This document shows positions 43,819 through 50,809 of a DNA stretch of 64,000 bases, one piece after another (within the stretch, counting starts at the first letter, position 1; every line of letters starts with the position of its first letter). The notes below the pieces were generated by a model. It worked only from the letters and a program-made list of their open reading frames with translations. It did no database searches and was not told the origin of the DNA. The position numbers and the translations under genes are program-made. Origin of the DNA: 9FT-COMBO-48-23 sp963754385 (lineage in GTDB: Bacteria > Chloroflexota > Dehalococcoidia > GIF9 > UBA5629); assembly GCA_963754385.1 (NCBI GenBank), contig CAVWGE010000004.1:124001-188000 (forward strand). Reading direction: 5' to 3'.

Positions 43819-44457
43819 TTAAGCAACGCGTATACGAAATCGAAGCGTTGAGAATATCATAGAACCAATGATGGCAGTGGCAAAAATACCAATTGACACA
43901 ATAGGATTTAGGTATGATATGCCCATTGCAATCACGAAAAGGGCTATACCAACCATTACTGTCATATTACGTATTCTTACTTCATGCAAGTCAATGTCTG
44001 TATCTACTAGTCGATATCTTCCCGTGGCATATGTCCACTTTATGTAGCACATAAGCATACAGGCCAGAAAATTGCCCCCATATAATAGGACTGGCAACTG
44101 TTGTCCCATATACTCTCCTAGAAGAGACGTTGAAAAGGGTAGTAGCGCCGTAAACATCAGAAATAGAATGTTTATCCAGATCAGCATGGTGTCTGCACGT
44201 TTGATGAAACTGAACTGCCAATGATGCATGCACCACATATAACCTAGCACTAAAAACGTAACGGCGTAGCTTGCGAATTTTGGCCACATATCAAGTAACT
44301 GCTTAAATTCCTGGTGCATTGAGCTTTCCCTAAACACAGGAACACCGAGCCCCAATACCAACAGCGTCATTACGATAGCGAAGACCCCATCGGTTAGAGC
44401 CTCGAGTCTTTTTGGAGATAATGCAATTTTTGTCACTTGCTGTTCTGAATTAGTCAT
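43819..44457 (-). CDS. TMEM175-family (DUF1211) potassium channel-like protein
   Basis: 212 residues, about six helices. The family's first-helix signature is present as RLEALTDGVFAIVMTLLVL (consensus R-x3-FSDGVFAI). Bacterial members form tetrameric K+ channels. GGGGGTAA precedes the ATG. Convergent with integrase remnant 2 and without motif M. In an integrated island it is cargo of unknown benefit. Confidence 0.88.
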   Translation of the reverse strand: MTNSEQQVTKIALSPKRLEALTDGVFAIVMTLLVLGLGVPVFRESSMHQEFKQLLDMWPKFASYAVTFLVLGYMWCMHHWQFSFIKRADTMLIWINILFLMFTALLPFSTSLLGEYMGQQLPVLLYGGNFLACMLMCYIKWTYATGRYRLVDTDIDLHEVRIRNMTVMVGIALFVIAMGISYLNPIVSIGIFATAIIGSMIFSTLRFRIRVA

Positions 44458-44623
44458 AGTTTACCCCCTTATTTAGAATTGTCTGGACTATTAGAATCAC
44501 CTGTAGTGCTCCCATGTTACATCCCTATATATTAGCCGTCAACGAGAAGCAGTTAGTAATTTGTAAATACTAATAAAATTGAGGATCTGCCTTCGGGTCA
44601 GTTACGTAATGGATAATTCGATA

Positions 44624-44692
44624 GCATTAGGATTTGATGATGTGTTTAAGAGGCATGTGCTGGCTAGTCCGGTGGATAGGCTGGTGAGGTAA
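44624..44692 (+). pseudogene. integrase 3' remnant, type A (copy 3)
   Basis: Frame ALGFDDVFKRHVLASPVDRL then VR and stop. Only the integrase tail is left. It lies between the TMEM175-like gene and the charged repeat gene. The 198 bp after it hold nothing I can name. Confidence 0.85.
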
Positions 44693-44890
44693 GGTAACTG
44701 AGTGTGTTCGACGTCAGCAAAAATTGGACACATTGTGGATACTAGGTAATGGACAGTCTGGGGTTTGCTGCTGCCGCCTGAGAAGACTATTGCTGATGGA
44801 TGCAGAAATACCGCAGTTCATTCAACATTAAGGCAGAGATTTGAAAGGAGTCCAAGACCCCCCTCATCTCACTACCCGTACCTCTTTAGC

Positions 44891-45313
44891 TTACTCAGAT
44901 GGTTGCTTTTTGGCCTTGAGCCTTCTCGCCTCCTGATCCTCGGCTATCGCCTGTTCTCTAGTCAAGTCGGCTTTCCTTCTCGCCTGCTTTTTGACTAGTC
45001 GCCCAGCTTCCTCAGTAGCGCGCTTCTCTGATCCCTTGGCTTTCCTTGCTTTCAAAGCCTTTTCAATCGCCTCTTCTCTAGTCAAGTCGGCTTTCCTTCT
45101 CGCCTGCTTTTTGACTAGTCGCCCAGCTTCCTCAGTAGCACGCTTCTCTGATCCCTTGGCTTTCCTTGCTTTCAAAGCCTTTTCAATCGCCTCTTCTCTA
45201 GTCAAGTCGGCTTTCCTTCTCGCCTGCTTTTTGACTAGTCGCCCAGCTTCCTCAGTAGCGCGCTTCTCTGATCCCCTGGCCTCCTTTAGTGATTGTTCTT
45301 CTTGGTCTCTCAT
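44891..45313 (-). CDS. charged tandem-repeat protein
   Basis: 140 residues, made almost wholly of a 40-residue unit, GSEKRATEEAGRLVKKQ then ARRKADLTREEAIEKALKA, repeated about 2.7 times. Strongly charged and helical, likely a coiled coil or a nucleic-acid-binding rod; no family recognised. I start at ATG 45313 (MRDQEEQ) with AGGT upstream; an in-frame ATG at 45343 is possible. Confidence 0.65.
   Translation of the reverse strand: MRDQEEQSLKEARGSEKRATEEAGRLVKKQARRKADLTREEAIEKALKARKAKGSEKRATEEAGRLVKKQARRKADLTREEAIEKALKARKAKGSEKRATEEAGRLVKKQARRKADLTREQAIAEDQEARRLKAKKQPSE
44946..45276. repeat. 120-bp tandem repeat, about 2.7 copies
   Basis: The period is exactly 120 bp and keeps the reading frame; full copies differ by single bases only (for example G/A at 45020/45140). 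This near-identity shows recent expansion or homogenisation inside the coding region of the charged protein. Confidence 0.92.
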
Positions 45314-45434
45314 CGTTCTACCTATCAACATTGAGATAATCATGGAACCGGCGGTAAATCACTTTGTTGCAGCAACTTGCCCCAAATTATTGTACTACCT
45401 TTTATGTTAGGGTTGTCAAGACATGAACGGTTAG

Positions 45435-45638
45435 TACAGTGTACTCCACCCTATTAATCACGCGACCAGTAAGTTCGCTACATTATGGCTCAAGAATTGT
45501 GGAGACAGCTTGATGCCGCAGAGGCTATTGGGACATACTACACTGATGATGACGAATAGGTACTGTCAAGCGGTAGGATGCTTGGATGCGGTGGAAGCGC
45601 ATAAGAAGTATTCACCTATTGATAACATTAAAATATAG
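45435..45638 (+). pseudogene. integrase 3' remnant, type B (copy 2), about 67 codons
   Basis: Open frame with KFATLWLKNCGDSLMPQRLL, GHTTLMMTNRYCQAVG, then LDAVEAHKKYSPIDNIKI and stop. It keeps the last His and the Tyr of a tyrosine recombinase. The HxxRH motif just before is decayed (LHPINHATSK). This is the longest remnant and proves that the type B tails come from a second integrase lineage. Confidence 0.88.
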
Positions 45639-45737
45639 CTTCTTCATATCTGGACTAGTTCTCCGGGGTGCAATCACTCAAAATACCCCTCGTCAATCCA
45701 CTACTGCTCAATTTAACCCTGTATTGATCTAATTTCC

Positions 45738-46109
45738 TCAAGCTTCTGTTTCCTCTATATTAAGCTCTTCATCCCCAGATACCTCGGTTAAACTCTCTTG
45801 CTCTGTTTCTACCTCTTCCCTCCCTTGCTCTTGATAGGCTGAAAAGTACTCTGCGATATTAATGTCACGATAGTACACTTCACAGACCAACCTATTGTGT
45901 TGTACACCGTCCGGTGATCCCAATTCAACCTTCTTGTTGTGGATAAGGCCAGAGAGCTTTTGTTCGACAGCTATCGCTCCTTTCCCACTCTTCGGAGCAG
46001 TGTAACCTTTCACTTGCACGAGATTTCCTGTTTCATCTCCGAGTTCCCACTTGGGAGATACCTCGAAAGTGTTTCCGTCAATAACTGCTACTACGGTGAA
46101 TGTCTCCAA
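45738..46109 (-). CDS. SNase-like (TNase-fold) protein, copy 1
   Basis: 123 residues resembling the staphylococcal nuclease OB-fold: VVAVIDGNTFEVSP, LVQVKGYTAPKSGKGAIAVE, LIHNKKVELG and NRLVCEVYYRDINIAEYFSA. In true nucleases the second strand carries Arg and the next loop Glu; here they are Lys and Lys, so only the later Arg remains and catalysis is unlikely. An acidic tail follows. TTG start right after motif M. Near-identical to the copy at 50172. Confidence 0.72.
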   Translation of the reverse strand: METFTVVAVIDGNTFEVSPKWELGDETGNLVQVKGYTAPKSGKGAIAVEQKLSGLIHNKKVELGSPDGVQHNRLVCEVYYRDINIAEYFSAYQEQGREEVETEQESLTEVSGDEELNIEETEA

Positions 46110-46112
46110 TAC

Positions 46113-46144
46113 TGACCTGCCCCCAATAGTTATACCACTTCTTA
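46113..46144 (-). repeat. motif M, copy 4
   Basis: Minus-strand TAAGAAGTGGTATAACTATT then GGGGGCAGGTCA, ending 3 bases before the TTG start of SNase-like copy 1, so its GGCAGG could serve as ribosome-binding site. Confidence 0.82.
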
Positions 46145-46177
46145 TGTTAGTCTACAAGAACAATAGCTTAGGAGCAG

Positions 46178-46249
46178 GCATTGGGGTTTGATGATGTGTT
46201 TAAAAGACATGTAATGGCTAGTCCGGTCGACAAACCGAAGAGGTCATAA
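46178..46249 (+). pseudogene. integrase 3' remnant, type A (copy 4)
   Basis: Frame ALGFDDVFKRHVMASPVDKP then KRS and stop; the usual end RL-R is lost where the next coding segment joins, marking a recombination joint near 46235. Confidence 0.85.
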
Positions 46250-46293
46250 AAATCCTCAAAGACAGACAGGTTGATGCTGAAGATGTTGCTCAG

Positions 46294-46560
46294 GTGCTCC
46301 AAGCTGTTAAGGAATTTCGGACTGAAAAGGAAACTCAATCGTATCACTTAGTTATGAAAAATGGCGCGGTTGATAATATTGGGCAGGCTGCAAAGCCGCA
46401 TCGTATCACTTTTAAGAATAATCCCCAGTTTTTGAGGCTTCTGGACAGCCTTATTCGAAAAGGTCGTGGGGTTCCAACTATTCAAAGTGAGCTTAGGGCT
46501 AATGGTTATGACGTGCCTTACGCTACTTTGGGGAGGTGGATTCGAAAGCATAAGAAGTAG
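46294..46560 (+). CDS. HTH protein, probably 5'-truncated
   Basis: 88 residues from GTG 46294. The C-terminal half (RLLDSLIRKGRGVPTIQSEL, then YATLGRWIRKHKK) looks like a resolvase- or transposase-type helix-turn-helix. The frame continues upstream without start (EEVIKILKDRQVDAEDVAQV) to a stop within integrase remnant 4, so the gene was probably cut at that joint. Function unknown. Confidence 0.5.
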   Translation: MLQAVKEFRTEKETQSYHLVMKNGAVDNIGQAAKPHRITFKNNPQFLRLLDSLIRKGRGVPTIQSELRANGYDVPYATLGRWIRKHKK

Positions 46561-46642
46561 GAGAAATATCAGTCAGTGGTATTTAGGATGCTATGCCACC
46601 GTATTCATCACGTCGTTCAAAGCGTTAATGTAACTAACCTGC

Positions 46643-47899
46643 TTACATGGACTCGCTTGTTTTAGTCCGCCTTAGAATTACACTTAAGATAAGACCCATA
46701 ACACTGACAGCAGCACTGACCAGGAAAGCCACATTATAGCTGCTGGTAACATCAAAAATATAACCAGCCAGAAACGGACCGGCGGCTGCCCCGATGCAAT
46801 AACCAAAGTTAATAACCCCCAGAATCAAGCTATGCGACCTCAGCCCAAAAAGCTCTGCCACTAGAGGCGACGCTGACGCAGCACAGCCCCCAGTGGCAAA
46901 ACCAAAGATAGCAGCAGACAGATACAGCGCCCATGCCTCTGTGGCTGGTATTAACCAGAACAAAGCAGCTGTCATCAGAACAAAGCCGATAATAAAAACC
47001 TGCCTATTCCCGATTCTATCGGCAGCCCAACCCAACACCAACCTGCCGATAATACCCGCGCCGCCAGCAGTAGCCAAAATGTTGGCCGCAGTGGCAGCTG
47101 AAAATTCCAGGTCAGTGGCATACGGTGCAATATGCACCAGGATGGCATACCATGAAAATCCCAAACAAAGGTACATGCTCAAAGCAAGCCAGAATTGTCT
47201 CCCGGAAGCTGCCTCCCTGAGGGAAAATACCTTGGCGCTCCCTTTCAGCTCCATTTCTTCTTTACTCTCCCCGTGGGGCGTTAGACCCATCTGGGCCGGG
47301 TCACGCCTTAGAAGCTGGGCAAAAAGTATAACAGCAACCAAAGTCATGCTGCCCAGTATGATGTAGGATACACGCCAATCATAAATAGAGATAAGCCAAT
47401 TAGCCAACGGTGGTGCAATCAATCCGCCTACTCCTGAACCGGCTATGACAATACCGGTCATCGCACCTCTTCTCTTAACAAACCATCTAGCTACTGTTGA
47501 TGCTATTGGGACAAATGCTCCACTCATGCCGGTGCCTATTATCACTCCATAAAACAGATATAGCTGCCAGAGAGCATTGGTTTGTGACATCAGCAAGTAG
47601 CCTAGACCAAAAATGAAGCCACAAACCGAAATCACTATCCGAGGGCCAAGCCTATCGTTAACCCTCCCCACAGCAATAGCCAGCAAGCCTTGTATAATCC
47701 AAAAAACTGAAAAAGCGCCTGAGGTTACTGCTCTGGTCCAGCCAAGGTCGGTCAGCATTGGCTTGAAGAAGATACCAAACGTGAATTGCATGCCAAGCAT
47801 CAACAGCATAATAAAGAAGGCAGCTACCACCACGATATAGCCATAAAAGAACCGTGGTTTAGCCCTGGTAGGGGATTGGTAAACTCTCTGATTAGGCAT
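46643..47899 (-). CDS. MFS transporter, OFA/monocarboxylate type
   Basis: 418 residues with about 12 helices, including the N-terminal FFYGYIVVVAAFFIMLLMLG, GAFSVFWIIQG, the motif GRVNDRLGPR, GVIIGTGMSGAFVP and the second-half AADRIGNRQ. This fits the oxalate/formate or monocarboxylate antiporter branch; the substrate is uncertain. Start ATG 47899 (MPNQRV) preferred to ATG 47941. It is the largest cargo gene of the island. Confidence 0.88.
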   Translation of the reverse strand: MPNQRVYQSPTRAKPRFFYGYIVVVAAFFIMLLMLGMQFTFGIFFKPMLTDLGWTRAVTSGAFSVFWIIQGLLAIAVGRVNDRLGPRIVISVCGFIFGLGYLLMSQTNALWQLYLFYGVIIGTGMSGAFVPIASTVARWFVKRRGAMTGIVIAGSGVGGLIAPPLANWLISIYDWRVSYIILGSMTLVAVILFAQLLRRDPAQMGLTPHGESKEEMELKGSAKVFSLREAASGRQFWLALSMYLCLGFSWYAILVHIAPYATDLEFSAATAANILATAGGAGIIGRLVLGWAADRIGNRQVFIIGFVLMTAALFWLIPATEAWALYLSAAIFGFATGGCAASASPLVAELFGLRSHSLILGVINFGYCIGAAAGPFLAGYIFDVTSSYNVAFLVSAAVSVMGLILSVILRRTKTSESM

Positions 47900-48130
47900 A
47901 CTAAAACCAAGCGCAGCTAAGTGCTGTGCCTTTAAGGGCAACTTTCACTACTGAAACCCAATTATAGCAGCACCGACCTGTGCGTTAATACTTTCCGCGT
48001 CATTTTGTTACACTCGTTACTAGCCCACCCTGCTGTAGAGCTTTGGCTGGACTTGCACACATCCCGATTGAACACCAACAGACATAGTCTCTATAGTGAA
48101 TGATTTCACAAAGCTATTTCAGCTTAACGG

Positions 48131-48290
48131 TGACTTGTAGAACTTCAGGCTATATTGGAAAGTAACTGACCCGCTTGTGCTTAGCTACTGACCAGCCTGT
48201 AAAGCTTCAGACTATCCCCAAAGTTAACTGACCTGGTATGTCCTAGCTAGTAACTCGCTTGTAATGCTTCAGGCAATCCTCAAAGGTTAT
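48131..48290. repeat. three imperfect repeats of about 60 bp
   Basis: Units starting near 48131, 48189 and 48251 share the pattern CTTGTAAAGCTTCAGGCTAT, a C-rich stretch, then AAAGTTAACTGACC. They lie in a 540-bp stretch (47900-48440) with no gene that I can support. Role unknown; could be recombinase arm sites or decayed ends. Confidence 0.65.
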
Positions 48291-48440
48291 ACTTCTGGTA
48301 TACCGGAGAACCATACTCAAATCAGATCAACCGCCAAGATACATAATATCTAGAGTTGAAAGCCAGCGGGTTAAAACTGGCGGACGTAATAAGAGGACAG
48401 GGCTAAAGCAGAAGAGGGATAAACCATAATGCTAAAAGAG

Positions 48441-48794
48441 TTAAACCCTCTGTCTGTGGTTATTAAAGATAACTCCGAGCCTGTTAACCCTTATGTTAAC
48501 CCCAAATTGACTACCTGCTCTTACCGTGGAGGTAGCGCAGGTTTTTATTTGAAGCGAAAATTGATTTCCTGAATTGTTGGTTAAAAACCTATCGATGTCC
48601 GTATCTCCACCTGGGCCAGGCCTAATTTGGCATTTAAGGTGCTTGTGTGCAATCTCATCAAGCAATGATTCGAAGGCATGTCCTTTCACTGGGCGTAGAG
48701 TATTAGGGTCAGATACTACTACTTCATCAACAACGTCCCAAGACACGTTGACCCCTATTCTATCCATGAATTCTGAAAATATATCCCTTGCCAT
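48441..48794 (-). CDS. possible PD-(D/E)XK restriction-type endonuclease fragment
   Basis: 117 residues. The middle reads PGPGGDTDIDRFL and FSLQIKTCATS, like the D...(E/Q)xK core of the restriction-endonuclease fold, and HAFESLLDEIAHKHL could be the preceding helix. It then ends abruptly (FNNHRQRV), so it may be truncated. ATG with GAAGGA upstream. No methyltransferase partner is seen. The call is tentative. Confidence 0.4.
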   Translation of the reverse strand: MARDIFSEFMDRIGVNVSWDVVDEVVVSDPNTLRPVKGHAFESLLDEIAHKHLKCQIRPGPGGDTDIDRFLTNNSGNQFSLQIKTCATSTVRAGSQFGVNIRVNRLGVIFNNHRQRV

Positions 48795-48941
48795 TCAAAT
48801 ATTCCTTCGGAGGTCTACAACACTGATGATGAAAATACCGATCAGGGTCAGATTCAACAGCGGTGCCTTACTATGGCCTAGCTCAAGGAATATTGTACCG
48901 CTCGGTATTTCGTAATGGAATGCCACTACCGTATGACTAGT

Positions 48942-48983
48942 AATTAGACGATCGGTTTGCCTAACAATTAGTCGGTTTGATTA
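48942..48983. repeat. 42-bp direct repeat, left copy
   Basis: AATTAGACGATCGGTTTGCC followed by a second related unit. Matches 49938-49979 at roughly 80 percent. Each copy itself contains two short units of the form AATYARACGRTCGGTTTG. The pair brackets the two small membrane-protein genes. The 340 bp between 48795 and 49133 otherwise hold only a faint integrase-like TTLMMK trace near 48820. Confidence 0.72.
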
Positions 48984-49133
48984 TGAATCCGTTACTCGAA
49001 GCTAAGTGTTAAGCAGACTGAAGCTGAACGTTAAGCAAGACCTTACGAGAGGGAATCAGTAGGTCTAAATGGTATTCACTGCCTATGCTTGTAGGAGCAG
49101 AGTGATTTCATAAAGAAATAGGAAGTATTTGTA

Positions 49134-49424
49134 TTATTCAACCTGTCTTCTGATCCACGCAGCGACAAAAGCTAATATCAAAAAAAGGATCCCAAATCCA
49201 ATGAACATTAGTTGAATGGTAACAAAAGATGCAACTGACAAGATATCAAAGCTTACTAATACTAAATTAGCGATACCACATGCGAAGCAAATACATCCAA
49301 GAACGAATAGTACCCATGCCGCTGTTGTAGCTAGATTTTTAAGCGAGTTCGGCACTACTATCCTCTGACGCTGTTCCTGCAATTTACGCTCCTCATGTAC
49401 TCTTCTAGTCTTTACTTCTGTCAT
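49134..49424 (-). CDS. small two-helix membrane protein, unknown
   Basis: 96 residues: a basic N-terminus (VKTRRVHEERKLQEQRQR), then two hydrophobic helices (residues about 33-57 and 65-90) and a basic end. No family recognised. GGGAATAG before the ATG. Probably co-transcribed with the next small membrane gene, 48 bp upstream. Confidence 0.62.
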   Translation of the reverse strand: MTEVKTRRVHEERKLQEQRQRIVVPNSLKNLATTAAWVLFVLGCICFACGIANLVLVSFDILSVASFVTIQLMFIGFGILFLILAFVAAWIRRQVE

Positions 49425-49472
49425 TACTATTCCCTCACAACAATTTCTCAGTCACCATATTAATTTAGGCGA

Positions 49473-49685
49473 TTATCCCTTAAGGACAAGTAAACTGCCG
49501 ATTAAATAGGCAATTCCTACGAAAAGCAGAACAATGCTATACAGCCATATCGCCTTAGCTCTATCTTGTTTCTTGTCTTCTGATGCTGATAGATAACGAC
49601 CAAAGTGGAGCATAAATGCTCCGATTCCAATTATGACCCATGCTATGCCTATTATAATGAGCTTGTAGATTATATTAGCATCCAT
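49473..49685 (-). CDS. small two-helix membrane protein, unknown
   Basis: 70 residues: helix (YKLIIIGIAWVIIGIGAFML), a charged loop (SASEDKKQDRAKA), a second helix (LYSIVLLFVGIAYLIGSLLV). GGAGGC before the ATG. Its neighbour has a similar layout; both sit inside a pair of direct repeats as one cassette. Confidence 0.62.
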   Translation of the reverse strand: MDANIIYKLIIIGIAWVIIGIGAFMLHFGRYLSASEDKKQDRAKAIWLYSIVLLFVGIAYLIGSLLVLKG

Positions 49686-49937
49686 CTTGATTGCCTCCGA
49701 TATCTAGAGGTTACAATCCAAGTTTTCCTTGTTGCCAGGGATAATCGCATTAGTTTATCTTAACTCACTATATTACAGCATAAAATGGTAATAAATAAAA
49801 GAGCAAGATGCTTAGTTATATTCGTTGGCTAGAGTAAGATCCGATCATGTGAAATACTGCTAGACAAACTAACCTTCTGATTAAGAATCAAAAGGCCAAA
49901 TCAAAGTCAGTCTAGGGATACTCGGCTTTCACTTAAC

Positions 49938-49979
49938 AATCAAACGATCGGTTTGCCTACCAATCAAACGGTCAGATTA
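49938..49979. repeat. 42-bp direct repeat, right copy
   Basis: Matches 48942-48983 (AATCAAACGATCGGTTTGCC ...). It runs straight into integrase remnant copy 5, so the boundary of the membrane-gene cassette coincides with an integrase tail. Confidence 0.72.
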
Positions 49980-49981
49980 CA

Positions 49982-50072
49982 GCCAGTCCGGTAGATAGGC
50001 TGGTACGTTAGAGACTTAGATGCAGTGGAAAGTCATAAGAGGTATGGGCCAGTGGATAATATTAAAATATAG
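49982..50072 (+). pseudogene. integrase 3' remnants, type A (copy 5) then type B (copy 3)
   Basis: 49982-50011 reads ASPVDRLVR and stop, the very end of type A. 50016-50072 reads LDAVESHKRYGPVDNIKI and stop, the end of type B. The same order, A tail then B tail, occurs after the intact integrase at 42276-42403. Confidence 0.85.
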
Positions 50073-50171
50073 CTATGTTATGTCGGGACTAGTTCTCTTG
50101 GGTGCAATCACTTAAAATACCCCTCGTCAATCCACTACTGCTCAATTTAGCCCTGTATTGATCTAATTTCC

Positions 50172-50543
50172 TCAAGCTTCTGTCTCCTCTATATTTAGCT
50201 CTTCATCCCCAGATACCTCGGTTAAACTCTCTCGCTCTGTTTCTACATCTTCCCTCGCTTGCTCTTGATAGGCTGAAAAATACTCTGCGATATTAATACC
50301 GCGATAGTATACTTCACAGATCAACCTATTGTGTTGTACGCCGTCCGGTGATCCCAATTCAACCTTCTTGTTGTGGATAAGGCCAGAGAGCTTTTGTTCG
50401 ACAGCCATCGCTCCTTTCCCACTCTTCGGAGCAGTGTAACCTTTCGCTTGCACGAGATTTCCTGTTTCGTCTCCGAGTTCCCACTTGGGGGATACCTCGA
50501 AAGTGTTTCCGTCAATAACTGCTACTACGGTGAATGTCTCCAA
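50172..50543 (-). CDS. SNase-like (TNase-fold) protein, copy 2
   Basis: 123 residues, differing from copy 1 at about nine positions (for example VQAKGY, GAMAVE, REDVETERE). Same OB-fold pattern and the same loss of two catalytic residues. The TTG start follows motif M. The duplicated block covers about 560 bp, from the type B integrase tail through motif M (45577-46144 and 50015-50573). Purifying-looking changes suggest that both copies are functional. Confidence 0.72.
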   Translation of the reverse strand: METFTVVAVIDGNTFEVSPKWELGDETGNLVQAKGYTAPKSGKGAMAVEQKLSGLIHNKKVELGSPDGVQHNRLICEVYYRGINIAEYFSAYQEQAREDVETERESLTEVSGDEELNIEETEA

Positions 50544-50546
50544 TAC

Positions 50547-50573
50547 TGACCTGCCCCCAATAGTTATACCACT
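50547..50573 (-). repeat. motif M, copy 5 (27 bp)
   Basis: Minus-strand AGTGGTATAACTATT then GGGGGCAGGTCA, directly before SNase-like copy 2 and 53 bp from attR. Similarity stops where the island end begins. Confidence 0.8.
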
Positions 50574-50626
50574 GAAGGTGATTATACCACTAAGCATTTT
50601 GTAACGGAATGTCTCGTTTGACTCAT

Positions 50627-50666
50627 AGTCAAAAGGTAGTGGGTTCGAATCCCATCAGCTCCACCA
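50627..50666 (+). repeat. attR core (tRNA-Ala 3' end duplicate)
   Basis: Identical to 41322-41361. The nine bases CGTTTGACT before it also match, but the three bases between, GGC in the tRNA anticodon, are CAT here. It marks the right end of the island. Confidence 0.92.
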
Positions 50667-50809
50667 TCTTTGGGGCAATTTTCGCCCGCCACAACTCAAA
50701 ATTTCCTCGGTTCGATTGATGTTCAGGTTGCGTCTAGTGCCCCTGGCAATATATACTTTGATGTTGGTTTTGGGTCAAAAGCTTATAAATATTGTTTGGG
50801 AGGTGGGCA

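Larger units (their letters stand above)
41322..50666. mobile_element. tRNA-Ala genomic island, about 9.3 kb
   Basis: Bounded by the 40-bp att repeats, with an intact tyrosine recombinase at the left end. It holds about a dozen small genes with no housekeeping function, several integrase 3' remnants, duplicated segments and a recurring 32-bp motif. Most cargo genes run opposite to the integrase. The structure points to repeated insertions at one site followed by loss of integrase bodies, as described for integrase modules of Dehalococcoides (that comparison is inference). Confidence 0.88.

Noticed and set aside
44946..45276. CRISPR array from regular 120-bp periodicity
   Set aside because: The complete unit is repeated with no unique spacers and it codes for protein in frame; it is a coding tandem repeat.
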